A stretch of DNA of 6,461 bases from DAOPYE01 sp035352715 (GTDB lineage Bacteria > Acidobacteriota > Holophagae > Holophagales > Holophagaceae): contig DAOPYE010000120.1 in the NCBI GenBank assembly GCA_035352715.1, positions 1 through 6,461 on the forward strand, read 5' to 3'. The notes under the pieces are model-generated. The model did no database searches and had not been told where the DNA came from. It was given only the letters and a program-made list of their open reading frames with translations. Within the stretch, counting starts at the first letter, position 1, and every line of letters begins with the position of its first letter. Below are positions 1 to 6,302 of the stretch, piece after piece. The translations under genes and the position numbers were made by a program.

Positions 1-500
1 TTCAGATCGCCGATGGCGATGGCCCTGGGGTTCCGGTGCCCCAGCGACAGGCGCGTGGGCGGCCCGAAGGCGCCAGCCAGGGCCGCATTGGGCTTCTGGA
101 TGCTGATGAACGCGTTGACCGAAGGATCCGCGAACACCTGATGATGCGCCACCACCAGATCCGGGTGCCCGGTACCTCCGGTCAGATCGGCCAGGGCGAT
201 GGCGATGGGATCGGCATCCGTGTCCGATTCGATGGGATCCAGGAAGGCTCCACCCCCCGCCGCGTCCGGCAGGCGGGTCGTGATGAAGCCGGGGTGGGGC
301 AGGCCGACGTTCCTGATGATATTGGCGCTGAGCACGGCACCGACGCCATTCCCCGCCACATCCGCGATCGCCACCGCCTGCGTCTCATACGCGGGCGCGG
401 CGTTCAGGATAGGGTGCCAGTCGTCATCCTCCCATTCATGCCAGTGCACGCATCCCAGCGTCAGCACCAGCAGGACCCCGGAAAGCAAACTCTTCGCCAT
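1..500 (-). CDS. FG-GAP/VCBS-like repeat lipoprotein (partial, C terminus beyond left edge)
   Basis: The frame is open from an ATG at 500 down to base 1, giving 166 residues. The N terminus is a lipoprotein signal: a lysine at residue 3, a hydrophobic run, then LTLGC with the lipidation cysteine at residue 17. The mature part begins with an acidic, Trp/His-rich stretch (residues 18-29). It then shows repeated blade-like units of the form A-x-A-x-A-D-x-x-G-x-G: AVAIADVAGNG near 42-52, AIALADLTGGTGHPDLVVA near 100-118, and AIAIGDL just before the edge. These resemble the FG-GAP/VCBS repeats of beta-propeller proteins, whose aspartates often bind calcium. GAGGTG lies just upstream of the ATG and overlaps the stop of the rhodanese-like gene, so the two are probably co-transcribed and translationally coupled. 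A role at the envelope, perhaps in binding, is inferred; the substrate is unknown and the family call rests on motif appearance. Confidence 0.72.
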   Translation of the reverse strand, partial: MAKSLLSGVLLVLTLGCVHWHEWEDDDWHPILNAAPAYETQAVAIADVAGNGVGAVLSANIIRNVGLPHPGFITTRLPDAAGGGAFLDPIESDTDADPIAIALADLTGGTGHPDLVVAHHQVFADPSVNAFISIQKPNAALAGAFGPPTRLSLGHRNPRAIAIGDL

Positions 501-508
501 GACCCACC

Positions 509-1024
509 TCACTTCGGAAGCCTGGTCTCCTTCGCCTGGTAGAGCGGCAGCTTGGCCCTGCGCCAGGCCCGCATCCCCCCCCTGAGGACGTAGACCCATT
601 GGTGGCCCCGGGCGATCAACAGCGGTACGAACAGGTGCGAGAATTTGTCCGATTCATCAACCAGGACGATGGGGCGCGGATGGCTGGTGTCCAGTTCGTG
701 GATCCGGGCTTCGAATTCGCTGGCGGGCATGCTGATGGCCCCGCGCAGATGGCCTTCTTTGTTCAGGAAGACTTCGCGGGGCCTCAGGTCGATGATCTGC
801 GGCGGATCACCCATCATCAGGCCATCCACCTGGGACGGATCCAGCGCCGGGTGCTTGCGGGCGCGGAGATCCGAGGGCAGGCGGGTCAGGCGCAGGATCA
901 GCATCGCCAGCACGGCCAGCGCGGCGATGGCCAGGGGGATGCTGATGGGCGCGGGCGGCAATTGGGTGAGGCTTTCCCCCCAGAAGACATTCTTTTCGAT
1001 GAGTGACGCGATGCCTGGAATCAT
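509..1024 (-). CDS. Membrane-anchored rhodanese-like protein lacking the catalytic cysteine
   Basis: This is a 171-residue protein. One transmembrane segment (about residues 27-46, rich in Ala, Leu and Ile) is followed by a basic stretch and then a rhodanese fold. Fold markers are QIIDLRPREVF (76-86), GHLRGAISMP (91-100), PIVLVDESDKFSH (118-130) and YVLRGGMRAW (145-154). In active rhodaneses the loop after the PIVLV strand carries the sulfur-accepting cysteine (C-R-x-G-x-R-S). Here that position is Asp123, and the whole protein has no cysteine, so sulfurtransferase activity is very unlikely. The orientation implies a cytoplasmic domain behind a membrane anchor, perhaps a binding or scaffold module. 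The frame could extend to an ATG at 1087, but the ATG at 1024 is preceded by GAGG at six-base spacing, and the longer form would cover the divergent promoter region. The stop is 8 bp before the next gene. Confidence 0.85.
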   Translation of the reverse strand: MIPGIASLIEKNVFWGESLTQLPPAPISIPLAIAALAVLAMLILRLTRLPSDLRARKHPALDPSQVDGLMMGDPPQIIDLRPREVFLNKEGHLRGAISMPASEFEARIHELDTSHPRPIVLVDESDKFSHLFVPLLIARGHQWVYVLRGGMRAWRRAKLPLYQAKETRLPK

Positions 1025-1109
1025 GAGGAGCCTCGGATAAAACCGGCAGTTGGTGGGAGTGGCGATTGATGCATCCGCTAAAAACATGGGAATCTATGGC
1101 TGGTTCGCC
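1025..1109. promoter_or_regulatory. Divergent intergenic region between the rhodanese-like and Ig-like lipoprotein genes
   Basis: These 85 bp separate two divergent starts and should hold promoters for both. The stretch is more AT-rich than its surroundings (GGATAAAACC near 1036, CTAAAAAC near 1078). TTGATG at 1066-1071 could act as a plus-strand -35 element, but no good -10 sits at standard spacing. On the minus strand GAGG at the left end is the ribosome binding site of the rhodanese-like gene. No clear operator is seen. Confidence 0.35.
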
Positions 1110-1691
1110 ATGTCCAATTTCAAAACTTCCCTCCCCTTGCTCGTATTCCTGGCCCTCGCGCCCCTGGCCGGGTGCCTGAGCGGATCGAATCACGCGCTGC
1201 TGCTGGATCCATCCGAGCCAGTGGCGCTCGTGGGCGAGCGCAAGACGCTATCCGTCACATCCTTGGAGGATCTGGCGGGTGAGCCGGAGTGGGAGGTGGA
1301 AGAGACCTACGGCGGCGGCTTCCTGAACAGCCGAGGCTCGCGCGTGACCTACATCGCGCCGACCACGGCGGGGCGTTTCCATCTGGTCATCCGCGCCGTT
1401 CGGGCGGATGGCGTCCGCCTGCGCACCGTGGAGGAAATCCGCGTGCTCCCAATCCTGGGCATCGAGCCCGCTTCGCGGCGCGTGAACCCTGGCGGCTCGC
1501 TCGTTCTGGCGGCCAAGGCCAAGGGCGGAAGCCTGGGCACCGTGCGATGGACGGTGGAAGAACCCAATGGCGGCACCATCCTGCCCGATGGTCGCTACAC
1601 CGCGCCCCCGCATCCGGGCGTCTTCCATGTCACGGCTTCCCTGGTCGACATGCCCGAGGTGGCCGCTCGCGCCGAGATCCGCGTGGAGTGA
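1110..1691 (+). CDS. Small lipoprotein with two bacterial Ig-like repeats
   Basis: This is a 193-residue protein that begins with a typical lipoprotein signal: Lys5, a Leu/Ala-rich core, then LAGC with Cys22. The mature part contains two related repeats of about 75 residues. The first (about 36-113) contains W-E-V-E-E...GGGFL...YIAPTTAGRFHL. The second (about 114-193) contains W-T-V-E-EPNGGTIL...YTAPPHPGVFHV. The shared W-x-V-E-E, GG, Y-x-AP and AG/PG-x-FH positions point to an internal duplication of an Ig-like beta-sandwich of the Big/PKD-like kind found in surface proteins. The start at 1110 was chosen because it gives a clean signal peptide. Upstream in-frame ATGs at 1050 and 1086 would add a non-signal extension, and none of the three has a strong ribosome binding site. 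It is probably anchored in the outer membrane; the ligand is unknown. Confidence 0.78.
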   Translation: MSNFKTSLPLLVFLALAPLAGCLSGSNHALLLDPSEPVALVGERKTLSVTSLEDLAGEPEWEVEETYGGGFLNSRGSRVTYIAPTTAGRFHLVIRAVRADGVRLRTVEEIRVLPILGIEPASRRVNPGGSLVLAAKAKGGSLGTVRWTVEEPNGGTILPDGRYTAPPHPGVFHVTASLVDMPEVAARAEIRVE

Positions 1692-1701
1692 TCAATCTCC
1701 A
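1684..1701. other. Back-to-back stop codons in a TGATCA palindrome with a short inverted repeat
   Basis: TGA at 1689-1691 ends the plus-strand Ig lipoprotein, and TCA at 1692-1694, which is TGA on the minus strand, ends the Sel1 gene. Together they form the palindrome TGATCA, with no base between the two reading frames. It is flanked by TGGAG (1684-1688) and CTCCA (1697-1701), a 5-bp stem with an 8-base loop holding both stops. There is no T run on either side, so a strong intrinsic terminator is not evident and the transcripts probably overlap at their 3' ends. Confidence 0.6.
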
Positions 1702-2792
1702 AGGTTGATGCGGTCGCGGGCTTCCCATCGTTTCCACAGCGCGCTGGCGGGACCGTAGCCCGCATCCTGCGCGCGCAGGAGCCACGCCTGTGCATCCTTG
1801 CGGTTCCGGTGCTGGCCAAGGCCCTGGTCCAGCCACTGGGCCAGCAGGTAGGCCGCGCGGGCATCGCCCTGTTCGGCGCACCGGCGCAGCCACCAGAGCG
1901 CCTGGCTTGAATCCTTGGGCAGATCCCGATGCCCGGCCAGGTAGGCCATGGCCAGCTCGCGCTGCGCTTCTGGATCGCCGTCCTCGGCGCGATGGAAGAG
2001 CCGTCGGGTTTTGCGCGAAAAGTCCATGTTCGGGCTGCGCAGCCACCAGAAGAGACCAGCGACGACCGCCATCGCGCTGGCCAGAAGCATTCCCATGGCG
2101 ATGGCGCCGAATTGCGAGGCGCTCCAGGCGAGGAGCACCAGCACCAGGGCGATGCCGCCCACGAACAGCCCCAGGCCCAGGACGCAGAAGATGAGCAGCA
2201 GCAGGAGGGGCGTGGTCAGGAGCCAGGCCAGCATCCGATCCGCTCGCGATTCCGCTGGAGGGAGTTCATCCGATTCAGCAACAGATTCAGGATTGTGTTC
2301 AGCGCCGATATCCGGTATCCCGTCGCGCTCCAGTGTCGCCAATAGGTCCGTGGCTTGGGTGTGACCCTGGCTGGAGGCGCGCTGCAGCCAGAAACGGGCG
2401 CTGATCTCGTCTCGCCCCGAGCCCCTCACGCCGTCCAGGTAGTGCTGGGCCAGTTGGCATTGCGCCGCCGCGTCGCCGGCTTCAGCCCGCCGCACCAGAT
2501 CGAGGTATTCGCGCTGGAAACGCGCTTCGGGGTTCCAGTTCAGCCAGATGGCGAGCGCCAGGGCCGTGGGCATGGACAGGATGAACGCGAGCATCAGCCG
2601 CGTCTTGGTCTGGCAGTCCAGACCCCCGGCGCAAGCCCAGAGCAGCGCGAGCGTCATGGGGGTGAGGATCAGGACGAGCCCCGGCCAGGCCCGCAGCAGA
2701 TCCGTGATCGTTGCGCCGTCGCGCGGACGGGTCAGGGGCTGGCCCAGCACGCGCTTCAGGCGGCTCAGGGTGGATGGATTCACGCGTGGCAT
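1692..2792 (-). CDS. Multi-spanning membrane protein with two Sel1-repeat (TPR-like) blocks
   Basis: This is a 366-residue protein from the ATG at 2792. Its layout is a short basic N terminus, two hydrophobic segments (about 36-55 and 66-86), a Sel1-like block (about 97-155), an acidic Pro-rich linker (160-185), more hydrophobic segments (about 188-222 and 228-250), and a second Sel1 block (about 264-350). The Sel1 signatures are clear: RRAEAGDAAAQCQLAQHYLDG with FWLQRASSQGH, then HRAEDGDPEAQRELAMAYLAG, WWLRRCAEQGDARAAYLLAQW and AWLLRAQDAGYGPA. Sel1 repeats are alpha-helical hairpins that mediate protein-protein contacts. The hydrophobic-pair plus Sel1 arrangement occurs twice, suggesting duplication of a whole module. 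An in-frame TTG at 2813 is also possible, but the ATG has TGGAA nearby and makes the simpler start. The role is unknown; membrane-associated scaffolding is an inference. Confidence 0.85.
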   Translation of the reverse strand: MPRVNPSTLSRLKRVLGQPLTRPRDGATITDLLRAWPGLVLILTPMTLALLWACAGGLDCQTKTRLMLAFILSMPTALALAIWLNWNPEARFQREYLDLVRRAEAGDAAAQCQLAQHYLDGVRGSGRDEISARFWLQRASSQGHTQATDLLATLERDGIPDIGAEHNPESVAESDELPPAESRADRMLAWLLTTPLLLLLIFCVLGLGLFVGGIALVLVLLAWSASQFGAIAMGMLLASAMAVVAGLFWWLRSPNMDFSRKTRRLFHRAEDGDPEAQRELAMAYLAGHRDLPKDSSQALWWLRRCAEQGDARAAYLLAQWLDQGLGQHRNRKDAQAWLLRAQDAGYGPASALWKRWEARDRINLGD

Positions 2793-2923
2793 GGCGTTCC
2801 AGGATGCCAGCAACGGGCCGAAGCGAGGCCTTCCTTGACAGTGCGCGAAGGAACTTACCAGACTTGGGAGGGCGGTCGAGCTGTGACGCGCTGCATAGCT
2901 GCGGACTGGACCTTGGAGAGACC
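2793..2923. promoter_or_regulatory. Divergent intergenic region between the Sel1 gene and tyrA, with a candidate -35
   Basis: These 131 bp lie between divergent starts. A perfect TTGACA occurs on the plus strand at 2835-2840. The sequence 14-17 bases further on (TTACCAGAC, about 2855-2863) is only a poor -10, so a sigma-70 promoter for tyrA is possible but weak. GGAG at 2915-2918, five bases before the tyrA ATG, is its ribosome binding site. The frame of tyrA stays open through this region up to base 2711, but that part overlaps the Sel1 gene and has no family similarity, so it is treated as non-coding. Confidence 0.4.
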
Positions 2924-3997
2924 ATGAGCATTGCGATCCTCGGCTACGGCCGTTTTGGCCGGGCCCTTGGCGATCTGCTGACCCTTTCGGGGATGGATTA
3001 CCGTGCCTTCGATCCGGTCATCGAGATCCCCACAGGGCGCGGCGTGGCCACGGCCGAGGATGCCGTGCGCGGCGCCGAGTGGGTGGTGCTGGCCATGCCC
3101 GTCCCCCGGATGGAGGCCTCCCTGCAGCAGATCCGGCCCTGTCTGAACGCCAGCCAGACGGTCATCGACGTGGGCAGCGTCAAATCCGGTCCCTGCGCCC
3201 TGATGGAGCGCATCCTGGGTTCCGAGATCCCCCATGCTGGCACCCATCCCCTGTTCGGCCCCCTGAGTCTCGCCCGCGCGGAACGCCCCCTGCGCGTCGT
3301 GCTGAGCGCCAGCCCCCTGCATCCCGACGCCGCCGCGCGGACACGGGCGCTGTTCGAGGGCCTGGGCTGCGAGATCCTGGAGCAGGATCCCGAGACCCAT
3401 GACCGCAACATGGCCCAGACCCACGCCCTGGCGTTCTTCGTGGCCAAGGGGTTGCTGGATGTGGGCGTGGGCGAAGACACCCGCGTGGCCCCGGCGTCGT
3501 TCCAGGGCTTGAAATACATCCTGGAAGCCGTGCGGGCGGACGCCGGACACTTGTTCTCGGCCATCCAGCGCGAAAACCCCTTTGCCGCCGAGGCGCGCGA
3601 ACAGCTGGTCGAGGCCCTGAGCTCCATCCACCAGAGACTGGCTGAGGACGCCTCGAGCGAAGAGGCGCTGCGCGAAGAATCCATCCCCGAGCTGGTGCCC
3701 AAGGATCTGCAGGATCTGCGGGGCCGGTCCCCGGAGCTGGGCGAAATCCGCGATCTGATCGATGGCGTGGACCACGAGCTGGTGCGCCTGCTGAAGAAGC
3801 GCACGGAGCTGGCCCTGCGCGCCGCCAAGGCAAAGGCCCAGGTGGGCGCGCCCGTGCTGGACGCCGCGCGCGAGAAGTCCCTGCTCCAGGCCCGGCGCGA
3901 ATGGGCGGGAGAGCTGGGGCTGGACGCGGACCAGGTGGAAGAGCTTTTCCGCACCCTGCTGCGCATCAGCCGCCGGGCCCAGGCCCAGGAATCCTAA
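2924..3997 (+). CDS. tyrA: Bifunctional prephenate dehydrogenase / chorismate mutase (C-terminal mutase)
   Basis: This 357-residue cytoplasmic enzyme should convert chorismate to prephenate and then oxidise prephenate to 4-hydroxyphenylpyruvate, the route to tyrosine. The N-terminal dehydrogenase has the dinucleotide motif GYGRFG (7-12), an acidic residue after the second strand (Asp30) suggesting NAD rather than NADP, DVGSVKS (82-88), and HPLFGP with the likely catalytic His108. QTHALAFF (165-172) starts the helical domain. I could not place an equivalent of the prephenate-binding Arg294 of E. coli TyrA. A linker (about 226-270) leads to an AroQ mutase (272-353). Aligned without gaps to E. 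coli PheA mutase from memory, all active-site residues match: Arg276, Arg293, Lys304, Asp313, Arg316, Glu317, Ser349 and Gln353. E. coli TyrA has the opposite domain order. The start is fixed by GGAG five bases upstream and by the immediate Rossmann strand. Confidence 0.93.
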   Translation: MSIAILGYGRFGRALGDLLTLSGMDYRAFDPVIEIPTGRGVATAEDAVRGAEWVVLAMPVPRMEASLQQIRPCLNASQTVIDVGSVKSGPCALMERILGSEIPHAGTHPLFGPLSLARAERPLRVVLSASPLHPDAAARTRALFEGLGCEILEQDPETHDRNMAQTHALAFFVAKGLLDVGVGEDTRVAPASFQGLKYILEAVRADAGHLFSAIQRENPFAAEAREQLVEALSSIHQRLAEDASSEEALREESIPELVPKDLQDLRGRSPELGEIRDLIDGVDHELVRLLKKRTELALRAAKAKAQVGAPVLDAAREKSLLQARREWAGELGLDADQVEELFRTLLRISRRAQAQES

Positions 3998-4088
3998 AAT
4001 CGTTCATTTTTTTGGGAACGTTTGGTTGGGAAGGCGACTCAAAGGATTGCCGGGGTCTTGAGGCTCCGCGTCCTTTCAGGAGGCTTCC
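3998..4088 (+). promoter_or_regulatory. Ferritin upstream region: AT-rich tract, TTGGGAA repeats and AGGAGG site
   Basis: These 91 bp separate tyrA from ferritin. They open with an AT-rich stretch including a run of seven T (4007-4013) between CGTTC (4001-4005) and GAACG (4016-4020), an inverted repeat with a 10-base spacer. TTGGGAA occurs twice, at 4012-4018 and 4026-4032, 14 bases apart. These could be operator half-sites, but no Fur- or PerR-like box is recognised and no clear -35/-10 pair is seen. A full AGGAGG at 4078-4083, five bases before the ATG, predicts strong ferritin translation. There is no GC-rich hairpin followed by T that would terminate tyrA, so read-through into ferritin is possible. 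Confidence 0.45.
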
Positions 4089-4580
4089 ATGATCAGCCGC
4101 ACCATGCAGGATGCGCTCAACGAGCAGATCAATCTGGAGCAGTTCAGCGCCCAGCTATACCTGGCCATGAGCGCCCATTGCGATAGCCGAAGTTTCAAGG
4201 GGTTCGCCCAATGGCTGAAGGTGCAATCCGGCGAGGAAAGCGCTCACGCAGTGAAACTGGTGGATTTCCTGTTGGACCGGGGTGGCGAGCTGGAACTGAG
4301 ACCCATTGCCGCGCCCCCCAAGGATTTTGGCGGCATCATCCAGGTCTTCGAGCAGACGCTGGATCACGAGAAGGGCATCACGGCCAAGATCAGCGCCCTC
4401 TTTGAACGCGCCCGCGCCGAAAAGGATTACGCCAGCGAGATCGCCCTGCAGTGGTACGTCACCGAGCAGGTGGAGGAAGAAGCCCGGGTGGGCGAGGTCG
4501 TGGACCATCTGCACGCCGTGGGCGACCAGGGCGGCGCGGTGTGGTACCTGGATTCGCGCCTGGGCAAGCGCCAGGCGTGA
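4089..4580 (+). CDS. ftnA: Non-haem ferritin (FtnA type), iron storage
   Basis: This 163-residue protein has the usual length for bacterial ferritin and resembles E. coli FtnA throughout. Ferritins form 24-subunit cytoplasmic shells that oxidise Fe(II) and store it as a ferric mineral. By eye the numbering matches E. coli FtnA without gaps through the helical core. The ferroxidase ligands are Glu17, Glu50, His53, Glu94, Gln127 and Glu130, with the conserved Tyr24. Glu49, Glu126 and Glu129, which with Glu130 form the third iron site of FtnA, are also present. LQWYVTEQVEEE (120-131) is the family signature. There is no haem-binding methionine pattern suggesting bacterioferritin. It has its own strong ribosome binding site and lies 91 bp downstream of tyrA in the same direction. 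Its stop is 15 bp from the stop of the convergent GGT-like gene, with no terminator visible between them. Confidence 0.95.
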   Translation: MISRTMQDALNEQINLEQFSAQLYLAMSAHCDSRSFKGFAQWLKVQSGEESAHAVKLVDFLLDRGGELELRPIAAPPKDFGGIIQVFEQTLDHEKGITAKISALFERARAEKDYASEIALQWYVTEQVEEEARVGEVVDHLHAVGDQGGAVWYLDSRLGKRQA

Positions 4581-4595
4581 ATCCAGTCCAGCGAT

Positions 4596-6302
4596 CTACT
4601 CCAGGGCCATGGCCCGGCCTTCCCGGCGCCAGTCGCTGATGGCCAGCAGTTCGTTGCCATCCACGAAAACGCCTTGGATATCCGAGATCAGCTCCTGCTT
4701 GTCCTTCACCGTGTAGCCTTTGGCGGTCAAGGCGGCCAGCAGTTCCGGGTCGTCAAAACCCGCCTCGTGGGCGATCTTGTCCGGCCAGCCCTGGCAGTGC
4801 AGGCGGCGGGCCTTGATCGCCACGGCCGGATCCACGCCGTGGATCAGGGTGGCGGCCAGCAGGCTGCCCATGGACGTGGGAATGGTGGGGCCGCCCGGCG
4901 TGCCCAGGGCCGCTTCGATGACGCCATCCCGCGTGACCAGCGTGGGCGCCATGTTGCTGCAGGGGCGCTTGCCCGGCGCGAACAGGTTGGGCTTGCTGCC
5001 GATGACGCCGAAGTAGTTCTCGCGGCCTTCCACGAACGAGAAGGAATCCATGCTGCCGTTCACCAGGAAGCCCGCGCCTTCGATGGCCCACTTGGAGCCA
5101 TAGCGCAGGTTCATGGTGTACGAGCAGGACACCGAATTGCCTTCGGCGTCGATGATGGCGAAGTGGGTCGTGTTCTTGCCGCTATCGTGCCCATCGCCGT
5201 GATGGCCTGCCTGGATGCGTCGTGCCAGCTCATCGGTGGCGACATCGCGTTCGGGGTCGATGGCCATGAAGCGCCGCAGGCGCTCGTCCGCTTCGAAAAT
5301 GCCCTCGTAGGCCGGGTTGCCTTTGGGCGAGACATCGCCCAGATATTCGCTGCGCCCGATGAAGGCGAGCTTGGAAGCCTGGCAGACGTAGTGATGAAAG
5401 CCCGCGCTGTTCCAGGGGTGCTGGCGGAAGGGTGCGTGATCCAGCGCGCCCAGCAGATCCAGCAGCAGCGCACCGCCGCCTTCGGGCGGCACCGTCCACA
5501 CGCGGCGACCGGCGATCTCCAGCGAGATGGCTTCGGATTCCCGCAGCTCATAGTTGGCGAGATCCCGGCTGGATATGAATCCGCCGTTGTTCGAAAGATC
5601 CGAAACAATCTGATCGGCGATGCGATCGCGGTAGAACGCGGCCTCGCCTTCCCGTGCCAGCACGCGGAAGGTGCGGTTCAGCGCCGGGTTCATCAGCAGA
5701 TCGCCCGCTTTCCAGGGCGTGTCCTTGACGTAGTGCCTGCGGGCTTCGGGGCTTTGGGCCAGCTTGGGCGCCAGGCGGTTCAGGCAGTCCACTTCGTACT
5801 GCGTGACGGGCACGCCCTTATCCGCGCGATCCGCGATGGTTTCCAGAATGTCCTTGGCCCGCAATCGGCCGTGCCGCGCCTGCAGCGTGAAGAAGGCTTT
5901 GACGGTGCCGGGCACGCACACAGAAGGCGGGCCAAAAGCCGTGCGATCGGGATCGGGCGTGCCATCGGCCAGCATGAAGGCTTCTCGCGTGGCGGCCATC
6001 GGCGCCTGTTCGCGAAAGCCCATGGCGCGGGGCGTGGCGCGCGAGTTGCCGCGGCCTTCGTGGTAGACCAGATAGCCGCCGCCGCCGATGTTGCCAGCCT
6101 GGGGATGGCAGACGCATAGTCCGAAGGCCAGGGCAAAGGCGGCGTCGAAGGCGTTGCCGCCATCCTCCAGCGCGTCGATGGCGAGCTGGGAGGCGAACGC
6201 GTGGGCAGAAGCCACGGCTCCGCGCCCGCGGGCGGTGGAAACCTCGCCCGATTGGCTGCCGGAGACGGTGACACGGAAGGCGTTGTAGCTATTGGTGCTC
6301 AG
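4596..6302 (-). CDS. Gamma-glutamyltransferase-family Ntn hydrolase, probably cytoplasmic, with unusual start
   Basis: This is 568 residues if read from CTG at 6302, or 539 from the first conventional start, GTG at 6215. GGT proteins self-cleave before a threonine that becomes the nucleophile; here the site is GKN|TTHFAIID, nucleophile Thr378 (numbering from 6302). Other family markers are GGNAFDAAFA, HPQAGNIGGGGY, FREQAP (Arg97, the glutamyl-carboxylate arginine), VPGTVKAF, RSEYLGD, a lid-like segment with Tyr430, and TPGGPT with the oxyanion glycines 470-471. The E. coli substrate residues Gln430 and Asp433 (NNQMDDFS) are serines here (NGSMDSFS), so glutathione is not assured as substrate. 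No signal peptide is visible, and several cysteines suggest a cytoplasmic enzyme. Upstream of GTG the frame encodes STARGRGAVAS, matching the family's first strand (QGMVAS in E. coli), so translation probably begins upstream. Confidence 0.88.
   Translation of the reverse strand: MSTNSYNAFRVTVSGSQSGEVSTARGRGAVASAHAFASQLAIDALEDGGNAFDAAFALAFGLCVCHPQAGNIGGGGYLVYHEGRGNSRATPRAMGFREQAPMAATREAFMLADGTPDPDRTAFGPPSVCVPGTVKAFFTLQARHGRLRAKDILETIADRADKGVPVTQYEVDCLNRLAPKLAQSPEARRHYVKDTPWKAGDLLMNPALNRTFRVLAREGEAAFYRDRIADQIVSDLSNNGGFISSRDLANYELRESEAISLEIAGRRVWTVPPEGGGALLLDLLGALDHAPFRQHPWNSAGFHHYVCQASKLAFIGRSEYLGDVSPKGNPAYEGIFEADERLRRFMAIDPERDVATDELARRIQAGHHGDGHDSGKNTTHFAIIDAEGNSVSCSYTMNLRYGSKWAIEGAGFLVNGSMDSFSFVEGRENYFGVIGSKPNLFAPGKRPCSNMAPTLVTRDGVIEAALGTPGGPTIPTSMGSLLAATLIHGVDPAVAIKARRLHCQGWPDKIAHEAGFDDPELLAALTAKGYTVKDKQELISDIQGVFVDGNELLAISDWRREGRAMALE

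Noticed and set aside
36..542. Plus-strand open frames opposite the FG-GAP/VCBS-like lipoprotein
   Set aside because: Arg/Gly/His-rich shadow translations without domains; the minus strand has a signal peptide, ribosome binding site and repeats.
1025..1087. 21-residue N-terminal extension of the rhodanese-like protein
   Set aside because: The internal ATG at 1024 has GAGG at good spacing, and the extension would occupy the divergent promoter region.
2711..2923. 71-codon N-terminal extension of tyrA
   Set aside because: It overlaps the Sel1 gene and has no family similarity. The ATG at 2924 has a ribosome binding site and is followed at once by the Rossmann strand.
2855..3966. Long minus-strand open frames antisense to tyrA
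   Set aside because: Compositionally biased shadows (rich in Arg/Ser or Gly/Gln/His) opposite a gene with full catalytic motifs.
4604..4615. Perfect 12-bp palindrome GGGCCATGGCCC
   Set aside because: It lies inside the C-terminal coding part of the GGT-like gene, has almost no loop and no T run, and is expected by chance in GC-rich codons.
4674..6119. Plus-strand open frame of 481 codons antisense to the GGT-like gene
   Set aside because: It mirrors the GGT coding frame, a common effect in GC-rich genes. It has no ribosome binding site or recognisable domain, while the minus strand carries clear GGT motifs.
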